In this document: in pieces, positions 7,640 through 14,955 of the stretch
How the letters are laid out: each line of letters starts with the position of its first letter
How positions within the stretch are numbered: position 1 is the stretch's first letter
NCBI GenBank assembly: GCA_016928395.1
Contig: JAFGKV010000152.1
Location: 1-17,218 of the forward strand
Reading direction: 5' to 3'
Length of the DNA: 17,218 nucleotides
Origin: Candidatus Fermentibacterota bacterium
Lineage (GTDB): Bacteria > JAFGKV01
Program-made: the position numbers and the translations under genes
Notes under the pieces: generated by a model
Told to the model about the DNA's origin: nothing
Databases searched by the model: none
What the model saw: only the letters and a program-made list of their open reading frames with translations

Positions 7640-7767
7640 TCGTGATGCAGCAAAAGAGCGAGGATAGTACGATTACTGTACCGGTTCCGAACCATGCCGA
7701 GCGCCTCGTCGGCACGCTTCAGTCGATCATTCACCAATCAGGGCTCTCCCGATCCGAGTTCGAGGTG
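7627..7767 (+). pseudogene. hicA: Relic of a HicA toxin (C-terminal two-thirds)
   Basis: The frame reads RGGHIVMQQKSEDST, then ITVPVPNHAERLVGTLQSII and HQSGLSRSEFE. This matches the second half of HicA mRNA interferases: the catalytic histidine in GSH/GGH, then TVPVPNH, then GTL-SI-RQ-GL. The N-terminal helix-strand part is missing. Upstream codons in this frame give unrelated residues back to a stop at 7579, and the normal HicA stop is absent, so the frame runs on to 7857. No HicB antitoxin gene is next to it. It is best read as a decayed toxin gene. Confidence 0.65.
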
Positions 7768-7864
7768 CAGGGAGTTCTGCCCTCCCAGCCTTTCCTCACT
7801 CCCGAGGCGTTCACAGGCTGCGGTTCACGGCACGCGGCCCCAAGCGCCCCGCGGTGACGGGTGC

Positions 7865-8095
7865 TTACGTTCCGCTCCGCGCCGCCCTCATGAACACGCG
7901 CTGCATTTCCACGAGGCCGCTTGTACGCCGAGGGGCGCACCCCGCGCGGTCGCCGATCTCCAGCAGCGCATCCACGTCCGTCCAGCGGTACGGCATGTCC
8001 CGAAGGGCCTCTCGTCGAAGACGCTCGAGATCACGCCCAGTGATCTCCCATTGTCGTATCAAACGCTTCTGCTCTTCTCGAGTGGGCGAGTTCAC
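7865..8095 (-). CDS. Small helical protein paired with a nucleotidyltransferase
   Basis: Predicted protein of 76 residues, starting at GTG 8095 and overlapping the stop codon of the upstream nucleotidyltransferase by four bases (GTGA). It is rich in charged helix-forming residues (TREEQKRLIRQWEITGRDLERLRREALRDM), and its C-terminal part contains GLVEMQRVFMRAAR. It has no signal peptide or membrane segment. I do not recognise a named family. Tight coupling and size suggest it is the partner (antitoxin-like or regulatory) of the nucleotidyltransferase. That function is inferred from context only. Confidence 0.7.
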   Translation of the reverse strand: MNSPTREEQKRLIRQWEITGRDLERLRREALRDMPYRWTDVDALLEIGDRAGCAPRRTSGLVEMQRVFMRAARSGT

Positions 8096-8652
8096 CGGTG
8101 CTTCTCCAGGAGTTGCCGGGCCCGGTCTACGATCTCCGGCGCTTCCTTCAGTTCGCAGAGCTCCGTCAGATCAGCGAGAATCCGCCGCCTGTCCAGAGTC
8201 GTCATTCGAACCGCGATGCTCTCAACATCCAGCCAGTCTCTGGGCCGCGACGCAAAGGCTTTCAGCACAAAAAGATCCTCCGCCGTGCAACAGGGCAGGA
8301 TGAGGCCGGGCGCAAACTCTATCGGCACCGACCGTTGCACCATGGCGACCTCGAATGGCAAGGCACCCAGCGCCACATCAACGGGTCTTCCGTTTGTCGC
8401 CGCAACAAGCAGCACCCGGTGTTCCAGGGCGAATGCATGGCCGTTCGGTACTCGAGGCGCAAACCGCGCAAGGACCGCGCGTACATACCGCTCCTCCTCG
8501 CCCCAATCAGCCAACAGGGTGATGTCGGCGTCTAGTGTGGTGCGGGGCTCGCCCCATCGCTGAACCGCCAGGCCACCGATGACGCAGAACCGCCAACCCT
8601 GTGCGGCCAAGAATTCGCACACCTCTCGTGTTGCCTCGAACACAGCGTTCAT
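8092..8652 (-). CDS. AbiEii/MenT-like nucleotidyltransferase
   Basis: Predicted cytoplasmic nucleotidyltransferase of 186 residues. It has the polymerase-beta-like core: VIGGLAVQRWG (about 24-34) followed by LDADITLL (about 40-47, the metal-binding DxD), then VDVALGALPFE (about 91-101) with a third acidic residue. LKAFASRPRDWLDVESI (about 130-146) is a helix conserved in the AbiEii/AbiGii-toxin-like family, and ALEHRVLLVAATNGRP precedes it. Family members transfer nucleotides to tRNA or other targets in toxin-antitoxin or abortive-infection modules. ATG at 8652 is chosen because GGGAG lies 8 nt upstream and the family starts just before the helix CEFLAAQGWRF. ATGs further upstream (8697, 8865) give an unrelated extension. 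It forms an operon with the small gene at 7865-8095. Confidence 0.85.
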   Translation of the reverse strand: MNAVFEATREVCEFLAAQGWRFCVIGGLAVQRWGEPRTTLDADITLLADWGEEERYVRAVLARFAPRVPNGHAFALEHRVLLVAATNGRPVDVALGALPFEVAMVQRSVPIEFAPGLILPCCTAEDLFVLKAFASRPRDWLDVESIAVRMTTLDRRRILADLTELCELKEAPEIVDRARQLLEKHR

Positions 8653-8770
8653 GAACCATACTCCCACGAAGAGCCCGGATTCCAGAGTATTCCTCATAGA
8701 GGCGTCTACGGGAGGCAAACGCCATCGGTAAAAGGTACTGCGATTTCGGCACGATGTCAGCGACTTCTTG

Positions 8771-8813
8771 TGCGGGTCGTTTGTCGAAGGCCGCTCTGGC
8801 CGGCCTTCCCGCA
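8771..8813. repeat. Two-part hairpin between solenoid gene 2 and the nucleotidyltransferase
   Basis: The inner stem is AAGGCCG/CGGCCTT (8787-8807, 7-nt loop). It is extended by an outer stem TGCGGG/CCCGCA (8771-8776 with 8808-8813) with a 10-nt one-sided bulge. It lies downstream of solenoid gene 2 and upstream of the nucleotidyltransferase gene, so it could end transcription of the former. There is no T tract. Confidence 0.45.
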
Positions 8814-9032
8814 CGGGGTTAGCCGCGTGCATCCGCAATCGACCGAAGTGACCGCTGGGACACAATCCGGGGCTCCATCAATCAGGGTGGCGGTTGCCGC
8901 CGGACCTCCGGATGCACAACTCTTACACTGGGGCCGCACCGCCCAGCATCCAGCGGTGCTCGACCAAGCTCTGCGGCGTGCCATCCACGTGGAGGGTGCC
9001 CCCACTCTCCATCTCTCCGAGACGCCATTCGT

Positions 9033-10838
9033 TCATTGCGTTGGCCTGATCGCGGCCCGGACTTGCTCGGTTCGGAGCCGCTCGTGTTCATTCTCCAGGC
9101 GCCGATGCTCCTCGTCCATCCTCGGACGCCCCTCGTCTCGGCGCGCATGCTCCTTCTCGTACTCCTGCCGCTCCTTCTCCCGCAGCTCGGGGTAGAGGTA
9201 GGAATCCCTCTCCGCCGCGGCACAGTAGTCGAGGCGCTTCTCCTCGAAGCCCTTGCGTTTGGCGACTACGCGGTACCAGAAGGCGGAGGAGGTTGATCCT
9301 CCATGCCGCTCAACAAGGTCAAACCCGGTGTGGCTTCGCCGAATGGCCACCCCGTTGCAGGCGTCCGACTCCACTTCCACAAACACCTTCATCGGGTTCG
9401 CCGCATCGATGGTGACGGTCTCGAGGAAGAGCGGATCCATCTCGACGCGGCATCTTCCATTCACGAGCCGGCCTTCGCCGAAGTCCTCGAACCAGCTCTC
9501 CGGGCTCTCCTGACAGTACATGAGCGACGGGCCCTGTGACGTTCGCACCACGCAGCTCTTGGTGCCCGAGCCGGCAAGTCCGCCTGAGTAATAGACGCCG
9601 TAACCGCTCGTCGAGAAGCTTTTGCCCCATACCCCGAAGTTGGTGCCCGTATAGGCGAAGGCGCAGCCCGCGACGCCTTTACCCTCAGTGGAGTTACTGT
9701 GGCCATATACGCCCAATGTGCTGCCCGTACTGGCGGTGGCGTAGCCCGCGACGCCTATACCCTCGCTGGATACCACTAAGCCGTACACACCCCTTGTCTG
9801 ACCTGACGATGCGATGGCTTCACCATACACGCCGATGCCGTCGGTGGAGTAGGTTTCGCCATGTACGCCATGGGTGGTTCCGGTGCTGGCGGTGGCAAGG
9901 CCGAGCACGCCCATGCCCGCAGTGGAGTAGCTGTGGCCATAGACGCCGTAGGTGTTGCCCATGGATGCGGTGGCCCAGCCGTACACGCCGATGCCGTCGG
10001 TGGAGTAGGTTTCGCCATGCACGCCGTAGGCGATGCCGGTGCTGGCGGTGGCCCAGCCGTACACCCCGCAGCCGGCGATGGAGGCGTTTTGGCCGTAGAC
10101 CCCGTAGGTGTAGCCCGTGCTGGCGGTCGACTCACCGGAGACCCCGCAGCCGGCAATTGCGGCGCTGATGCCCCGCACGCCGAGGGCGCCGCCCGTCGTG
10201 GCTGCGGCATGGCCGTAGATCGCCGTCCCCGACTGCGAAAGTGTCTGCGCATGCACGCCGTAGGAGTCCCCGGTCGCCGCCAGACCGCGGGCAAACACGG
10301 CCGACCCATCGGGAGAATTGACCGTCGCGTACAGGCCGTGGGTGTACCCGGAGGTCGCATTGGCGAAGGCCCACACAGCGGCCGCATCCGTCTCCGAGCT
10401 GTTGTTCTGAGCCGCGAACACCGTGCCTGCCATCGAGCCACTCACCTCAGTCCCCGGCACCAGCCCGCTGGCCATGTAGGCATAGCCCACGCTTCCAAGC
10501 CGGGTCCGCGGTTCCTGCAGATTACCATCTACGTTCACCATCAGCCAATAGTCTTGATCGAATGCCAGGGACAACGCCGGCTGCGGGCTCTCACCGAGCA
10601 CCACGCTGAATATGCCGCCGGCAATCTGCACATCCTGTATCCCGCTATCCCACAACAGAGTACCCGCCGTGTGCGCATCGTAAATCTGGAACACCATCCC
10701 GTAAATCCCATCAGTCACCGGGGAACCGCCGCTATCCGTGACTCTCCCCTGATAGGTGATCACATGCGGGATCTCTGCGGATGCCAAGGACGTGAGAACC
10801 ATAATACCACTGACGATTGCGAGAAATCGTGTGTGCAT
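9033..10838 (-). CDS. Secreted glycine-rich solenoid-repeat protein 2
   Basis: Exported protein of 601 residues and unknown function, a paralog of the genes at 5249 and 11931. It has a signal peptide (MHTRFLAIVSGIMVLTSLASA) and an N-cap from IPHVITYQGRVTD to RLGSVGYAYMASGLVPG (about 23-130). Nine regular 26-residue repeats follow, such as GVHGETYSTDGI plus GVYGWATASMGNTY, up to about residue 420. The C-cap (about 423-552) has KSCVVRTSQGP, CQESPESWFEDFG, RVEMDPLFLETVTI and RVVAKRKGF. Unlike copy 1 it ends in about 45 very charged residues (EYEKEHARRDEGRPRMDEEH and on) that look like a single helix or coiled coil. ATG at 10838 follows an AGGAAGGA sequence and places the signal peptide at the N-terminus; the reading from 10901 adds an unlikely leader. 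Its repeats are the most uniform of the three copies. Confidence 0.85.
   Translation of the reverse strand: MHTRFLAIVSGIMVLTSLASAEIPHVITYQGRVTDSGGSPVTDGIYGMVFQIYDAHTAGTLLWDSGIQDVQIAGGIFSVVLGESPQPALSLAFDQDYWLMVNVDGNLQEPRTRLGSVGYAYMASGLVPGTEVSGSMAGTVFAAQNNSSETDAAAVWAFANATSGYTHGLYATVNSPDGSAVFARGLAATGDSYGVHAQTLSQSGTAIYGHAAATTGGALGVRGISAAIAGCGVSGESTASTGYTYGVYGQNASIAGCGVYGWATASTGIAYGVHGETYSTDGIGVYGWATASMGNTYGVYGHSYSTAGMGVLGLATASTGTTHGVHGETYSTDGIGVYGEAIASSGQTRGVYGLVVSSEGIGVAGYATASTGSTLGVYGHSNSTEGKGVAGCAFAYTGTNFGVWGKSFSTSGYGVYYSGGLAGSGTKSCVVRTSQGPSLMYCQESPESWFEDFGEGRLVNGRCRVEMDPLFLETVTIDAANPMKVFVEVESDACNGVAIRRSHTGFDLVERHGGSTSSAFWYRVVAKRKGFEEKRLDYCAAAERDSYLYPELREKERQEYEKEHARRDEGRPRMDEEHRRLENEHERLRTEQVRAAIRPTQ
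9841..10080. repeat. 78-bp-period internal repeats of solenoid gene 2
   Basis: Blocks of the coding sequence recur with a period of 78 bp (26 codons) and its multiples. For example, TCGGTGGAGTAGGTTTCGCC occurs at 9841 and at 9997, exactly 156 bp apart. The DNA-level match, not only the protein match, suggests recent unit duplication. Confidence 0.7.
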
Positions 10839-10935
10839 GGGAGCTTCCTTCCTGTTTTCCCGCGATGCCGCAATGCGTGCGCCCCACCACAGGTAGGCCA
10901 ACGCGGGCAGAATTCCCTGAGTGAGGGTTAGAACG

Positions 10936-10965
10936 AATATGATGCGTGATTCGTGCAGCAGTCAA
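10936..10965 (-). promoter_or_regulatory. Candidate promoter of solenoid gene 2
   Basis: TTGACT (10960-10965) and CATATT (10936-10941) on the minus strand are separated by 18 bp. The -10 box is about 98 nt before the start codon, the same layout as for copy 1. Confidence 0.5.
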
Positions 10966-11218
10966 CGAAGAACGCGACTCTTCAACGGCGGCCGGGGGTG
11001 GATGCTCGATAGCCGTGACAAGCAGACCGTGAGTTCGCGAAGAAGCGAATAGCTCACCAAGGAGCCGCACATCGCGCGGACATGCCCTGCCGGGCGCCCA
11101 GCACGCTAGTGAAGCGGGATCTCGGGCGGTGTGGTCACACAGACCGCTCAGACAACAGAGGACTACATGCTGAGGAGCCGCTTTCCGGTAATACAGGCCT
11201 CTTGACGACAGGAGACAT

Positions 11219-11272
11219 AGAATGTCCCCGAAGCGCCCGACCTTGACCCGTTTCGAGCGCTTCCGACATTCT
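11219..11272. repeat. Long two-block inverted repeat
   Basis: AGAATGTC, a 3-nt gap and GAAGCGC pair with GCGCTTC, a 1-nt gap and GACATTCT across a 20-nt loop. This makes 15 paired bases in two blocks. It could be a small mobile-element remnant or a structured RNA. No transposase is nearby. Confidence 0.55.
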
Positions 11273-11478
11273 TGTGGGTGTCAAAGAGGTTCTCCTGGTC
11301 TCGAGCGAGCAGCTACAGGAGGCGTGACGGGCACCTCAGTGGTCTCTCGGGCCTGAGCGCATCCCTGGCAGCGGAGTTGCTGACCGCGGTGGAATGCGAC
11401 GCCTTCAAGGGCAGGGACAGAGCAAGCGTCGCAGGCACGCAGCTGTGGCATCCAACGGTGCGGGGGAACTGTAGAAGC

Positions 11479-11520
11479 CACGCCGTGGTGCGGCGTGTTG
11501 CACGGCAGGAGACTGCCGTG
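11479..11520. repeat. Tandem pair of GC-rich hairpins
   Basis: CACGCCG/CGGCGTG (11479-11497, 5-nt loop) is followed 3 bp later by CACGGCAG/CTGCCGTG (11501-11520, 4-nt loop GAGA). There is no T tract, and no gene is next to them. Confidence 0.55.
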
Positions 11521-11930
11521 ACTACAGCATTTCTGCGCCTGTCGTCTCGATGGAGCACGGGCATGCCGATGTCGCTCTTGAGCGCTTCCCTACGCTGAGG
11601 CTGCACAGATTGTGTCCACGAGCCCCCACCCGACGAGCGCGAGCAGGGCAGTAGACGACACAGCGCCCTGTTCTCCCCCGGGCGATCCACGAAGAACCCA
11701 AAAGCACCCCCTTAGGAGCTCCAACCTTAGTACTCGGGTTCATACGTACGGTCACGCACAGAGAGCGACGGGGCGACCGGGCAACGGGCGAGCGAGGAGG
11801 GCAGATATCCGCCACCGATTGAGGGTTACAGAGTGTCGGGATGCGACGGCGGTCGAACGCGAGCGCATGTGTGAATCCGAGTACTCAGTAAAGGTATCCA
11901 TTCTGCAGTGTGGCCACAGTCATGAACGGA

Positions 11931-13982
11931 TTAGTCCGGTCTTAGAACGGCGATTCGGCTCATGTCCGGAACGGCACCACGCTTGAGCAAGAGCCTTGTT
12001 TCATCGGAACGGCGTTCATGGTCCTCCGCCCGTGTGATACCCTCGAGGAATCTTCGCCTGACGTTCTCTTCGTATTCGGGATACAAGAATGGATCGGTTC
12101 GGGCCGCCTCGCAGACAGTCAATCGATCCGATTCGAAATCTCTCCGCTTCGCGACGACTCTATAGGTAAAAGGCACATCGGAGCGCCCCCCGCGCAGCTC
12201 TTTGACATCAAAGCCAGTCAGTCGCCGTTCAACATAGACACCTTCGCAGTCACCACCGAGTTCCACGAAGACTCGCATGGGATGAACCTCGGAAATGGTA
12301 ACCGTCTCCAGGAATACTGGATCGAGTTCTATGTGTGCGCGGCCAATAGACAAGCGCCCGTCACCGAAATCCTCAAACCAGCATTCAGGACTTTCCTGGC
12401 AGTAGTACATGGTCGGCCCCTTGGAGGTTTTCACCACACAGCTCTTCGTACCCGTTCCCGCGAGGCCTCCTGAATAGTATACTCCAACCCGGGAAGATCC
12501 TGACGGGAAACCCGCGATACCGTAGAGGCCATATGCTGTACCCGATGTGGAACCGCCGTAACCCTGCACGCCTCTTCCTCCCGGGGCGGCGCAGCCCCCT
12601 TCCACCCCAATTGCATTACTTGCGCTATAGTTGCTGTTATAGCCGACCACGCCCGCCCCAATCCACGAATTGGTGCTCCCTTGAACGCCGCATGCCGTCG
12701 ATCCGGGATATGCGGATGCAAAACCCAATACGCCGATGCCATGACTCGATTGGGTTTCTCCCGAAACACCAACCGAAAGGTCACGGGCCTGGGTTGTCAC
12801 ACCGCAAACTCCCGTTCCAGAGGGGGATGCGGATTGTCCGTACATACCGTAGGTTGTCCCGGAGAGTGCTGAGGCATCACCATAGACACCAATTCCTCCA
12901 TCAGATTCCGTCTCGAAATAGCCGCCGTACGCCAGGCCTTCGGTTGCAGTTGCGGAACCGTGTACACCGTCACCTTCCGAAGAGGATGTCTGACCGTATA
13001 CACCGTAGGTCCACCCGTTTCCGGAGCTGGCGAGACCCCAGACGCCCCGACCCAATGAAGATGAACTCTCACCGGCTACGCCATACGTGTCACCAGAGGT
13101 GCCGGGAGCCCACCCGACTACACCACGGCCATCGGTTGATTCACTGATACCGAGAACCCCCCAGCATTGTCCCGAAGCAGATGTGGAGACTCCTCGAACA
13201 CCGTCGCCGTTCGGCGACGCGTTATTGCCCAGTACTCCAAGAGCCGCGCCCGTCGTAGCCGAAGCAATCCCTCGAATGGCGATGCCGTCCGGTGAGGAGA
13301 CTTCCCCGTGGACCCCAACGGTTGAGCCTGATGTCGAAGGAGCCTGCCCATGTATGGCGGTGCCTTCATCTGATAGGACCTGGGCGTATACGCCTTTGGT
13401 CAATCCCGTGCCTGAGGTAGATCGGGCGAACAAACCATTGCCTGACGGGGAGTTGTTCGCGGCGTATACGCCGTGCGTGTACCCCGCCCCCGCGTTGGCG
13501 AAAGCATAGAGGGCCGCGGCATCGGCGTTCGATGCCTCGTTTATGACAGTAAGTGAACTCGCGTAACCTTCCACGATGTGTCCGTGTACCGTCGTCCCCG
13601 GCACCAGCCCGCTGGCCATGTAGGCATAACCGGCCGATGCCAGGCGCTGCCGGGGCGTCTGATTGACCCCGTTGAAGGTCACGAGGAGCCAGTAGTTCTG
13701 GCTGAAGTCCAACGGGATGGCCGGCTGCGGGCTCTCTCCCAACAAGACGCTGAAGATGCCACCCGTCACCGAGACCGAGTGCGCCCCGCTGTCCCACAGC
13801 ACACTCCCTCCCGTGACATCATCGTAGATTCGAAACCGCATGGTGTAGGTGTTGTCGGCCACGGGATTCCCCGATGCATCCGTCACCTTGCCCTGGTAGC
13901 TGATGACAGTCGGGATCTCGCCCCAGGACAGGGCACACAGGAGCACACACAGGACGCCACACAAAAGCCACGGACCGCGCAT
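11931..13982 (-). CDS. Secreted glycine-rich solenoid-repeat protein 3
   Basis: Exported protein of 683 residues and unknown function, the longest of the three paralogs. It has a signal peptide (MRGPWLLCGVLCVLLCALSWG) and an N-cap from IPTVISYQGKVTD to RLASAGYAYMASGLVPG. The N-cap DNA is almost identical to that of copy 1. About 12 repeats of 26 residues follow, such as GVYGQTSSSEGD plus GVHGSATATEGLAY, several of them more degenerate (CGVQGSTNSWIGAG). The C-cap (about 509-638) has KSCVVKTSKGP, CQESPECWFEDFG, HIELDPVFLETVTI and RVVAKRRDF. A charged tail of its own ends RIAVLRPD. ATG at 13982 has GAGGAGG 6 nt upstream and begins the signal peptide, so the longer reading from 14084 is rejected. 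Cap sequences tie it firmly to the family. Location outside the cell is likely; attachment and partner are unknown. Confidence 0.85.
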   Translation of the reverse strand: MRGPWLLCGVLCVLLCALSWGEIPTVISYQGKVTDASGNPVADNTYTMRFRIYDDVTGGSVLWDSGAHSVSVTGGIFSVLLGESPQPAIPLDFSQNYWLLVTFNGVNQTPRQRLASAGYAYMASGLVPGTTVHGHIVEGYASSLTVINEASNADAAALYAFANAGAGYTHGVYAANNSPSGNGLFARSTSGTGLTKGVYAQVLSDEGTAIHGQAPSTSGSTVGVHGEVSSPDGIAIRGIASATTGAALGVLGNNASPNGDGVRGVSTSASGQCWGVLGISESTDGRGVVGWAPGTSGDTYGVAGESSSSLGRGVWGLASSGNGWTYGVYGQTSSSEGDGVHGSATATEGLAYGGYFETESDGGIGVYGDASALSGTTYGMYGQSASPSGTGVCGVTTQARDLSVGVSGETQSSHGIGVLGFASAYPGSTACGVQGSTNSWIGAGVVGYNSNYSASNAIGVEGGCAAPGGRGVQGYGGSTSGTAYGLYGIAGFPSGSSRVGVYYSGGLAGTGTKSCVVKTSKGPTMYYCQESPECWFEDFGDGRLSIGRAHIELDPVFLETVTISEVHPMRVFVELGGDCEGVYVERRLTGFDVKELRGGRSDVPFTYRVVAKRRDFESDRLTVCEAARTDPFLYPEYEENVRRRFLEGITRAEDHERRSDETRLLLKRGAVPDMSRIAVLRPD

Positions 13983-14068
13983 GGGTCGCCTCCTCGTTTC
14001 GGCCCAGGGCTCCGGTGCGTGTGACCTTCTCTCGGGCCAGAGCCCATAGGCCTCCCTTGGATAGCGCG

Positions 14069-14098
14069 AACGTAAACGGGGCAATCATGCGGAGTCAA
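14069..14098 (-). promoter_or_regulatory. Candidate promoter of solenoid gene 3
   Basis: TTGACT (14093-14098) and TACGTT (14069-14074) on the minus strand are separated by 18 bp. The -10 box is about 87 nt before the start codon, the same layout as the other two paralogs. Confidence 0.45.
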
Positions 14099-14131
14099 TC
14101 TCCCAGAGGGAGAGCTCGGGAGGGCATGCGC

Positions 14132-14198
14132 GGACCCGACGAAGCGGGTCCCTCCACCGCGAAGGTTCCCCGCTGGAGGGACGCGATTCCTCGCGTCC
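14132..14198. repeat. Compound hairpin cluster
   Basis: GGACCCG/CGGGTCC (14132-14151) and GGACGCG/CGCGTCC (14179-14198) each have a 7-bp stem and a 6-nt loop. Between them the arms TCCCTCCA and TGGAGGGA can also pair. The repeated 7+6+7 layout is like the REP elements nearby. Confidence 0.55.
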
Positions 14199-14248
14199 GG
14201 AAGCTGGGTGTCACGCCGGACCCGACAGAGTCGCCCGGGGGTAACGGC

Positions 14249-14276
14249 GGGAGGGCAGAGACGCCCTCCCCTACGG
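14249..14276. repeat. REP-like hairpin, CCCCTACGG family, copy 1
   Basis: GGGAGGGC, a 6-nt loop AGAGAC and GCCCTCCC are followed by CTACGG. The 28-bp unit matches the one at 14438 with a single base change in the loop. Confidence 0.7.
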
Positions 14277-14337
14277 CCTGCGCGTTCGATCTCGCGGTGC
14301 TCTTCCCCTGAAAATGCGGTGTGCGGTCGGTGTAGGA

Positions 14338-14351
14338 GCGCCGTCAGGCGC
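14338..14351. repeat. Short hairpin, separate REP-like type
   Basis: GCGCC/GGCGC with a GTCA loop follows TGTAGGA. It is short and could be chance, but it sits in a cluster of intergenic hairpins. Confidence 0.3.
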
Positions 14352-14437
14352 GAACCGGTGGGGCCGGGGTTCCTACCCTGCGAAAGGCTCGCACTCCCAA
14401 TCGCGCTTGCTGAGTTCCATATACGATCTCGCGTCAC

Positions 14438-14465
14438 GGGAGGGCAGGGACGCCCTCCCCTACGG
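14438..14465. repeat. REP-like hairpin, CCCCTACGG family, copy 2
   Basis: GGGAGGGC, loop AGGGAC and GCCCTCCC are followed by CTACGG. It has the same orientation as copy 1, 189 bp away. Confidence 0.7.
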
Positions 14466-14523
14466 ATGCGACAGGCTCGATGTTACTGCAACTGGCGACA
14501 GCGCCGGCCGATGGATTCCCTCC

Positions 14524-14928
14524 TTACCGGCTCGCCTCCCGCTCCCGTTCCATCCATGCCCGTTCCTCGCTGATCTCCCTCCGCTCCGGATAGAGGTACG
14601 AATCCGTCCGGGCCGCCTCGCACACGTCCAGCCGCTTCGCCTCGAATACCCTTCGCTTGGCCACCACGCGGTAGGAGAACGCACCCGAGGCCGTTGCGTC
14701 GGCGAGGTTCACCACATCGAATCCCGTGGTGTGCCGATTCACCACGACGCCCACGCTTCCTTGCTCGTAGGGTTGAATGAAGACATGCATTCCATTGCTC
14801 TGGTCAATGGTCACAGTTTCCAGGAACAGAGGATCCAGCTCGACGCGGCATCTTCCATTCACGAGCCGGCCTTCCCCGAAGTCCTCGAACCAGTTCTCGG
14901 GGCTCTCCTGGCAATAGAGCAGAGTTGG
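14524..14928 (-). pseudogene. Remnant of a fourth solenoid protein (C-cap only)
   Basis: The frame reads PTLLYCQESPENWFEDFGEG, then RVELDPLFLETVTIDQ, SGAFSYRVVAKRRVFEAKRL and a charged tail EERAWMEREREASR before TAA. This is the C-cap of the solenoid family, starting a few residues after the KSCVV motif. The signal peptide, N-cap and all repeats are gone. No start codon with a good ribosome-binding site is present; GTG at 14862 is the first in frame. The remnant follows the TAG stop codon of the deiminase gene in the same reading frame, with 9 unrelated codons between. It is most simply the product of a deletion joining the two genes. Apart from the missing front it is well conserved, so the event may be recent. 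Confidence 0.8.
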
Positions 14929-14955
14929 CCGCTGCGTCAGCGAATACGGGAATCT

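Larger units (their letters stand above)
10966..11930. other. Long gene-poor region with hairpins
   Basis: About 1 kb lies between the promoter of solenoid gene 2 and the end of solenoid gene 3. Open frames of 66-125 codons exist on both strands. None shows a ribosome-binding site with a recognisable domain, and their composition (Arg/Ser/Ala-rich, overlapping in several frames) fits chance ORFs in GC-rich DNA. It contains an imperfect hairpin (11029-11058), a long inverted repeat (11219-11272) and two tandem hairpins (11479-11520). It may be degraded gene sequence or hold an unannotated RNA. Confidence 0.5.
13983..14523. other. Intergenic region with REP-like hairpins
   Basis: This stretch of about 540 bp between solenoid gene 3 and the fourth-copy remnant holds no convincing gene. 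It carries the gene 3 promoter and at least five hairpin repeats, listed separately. Confidence 0.55.

Noticed and set aside
9600-10400. Regular spaced repeats resembling a CRISPR array
   Set aside because: The 78-bp period equals 26 codons, lies in an open coding frame and has no unique spacers. No cas gene is nearby.
9536-10931. Long plus-strand frames opposite solenoid gene 2
   Set aside because: These are antisense shadows of a repetitive, GC-biased coding sequence. The minus-strand gene has a signal peptide and conserved caps.
11272-11690. Open frames of 108 codons (plus) and 125 codons (minus) in the gene-poor region
   Set aside because: They overlap one another, have no good ribosome-binding site, no recognisable domain and an Arg/Ser-rich composition expected of chance frames in GC-rich DNA.
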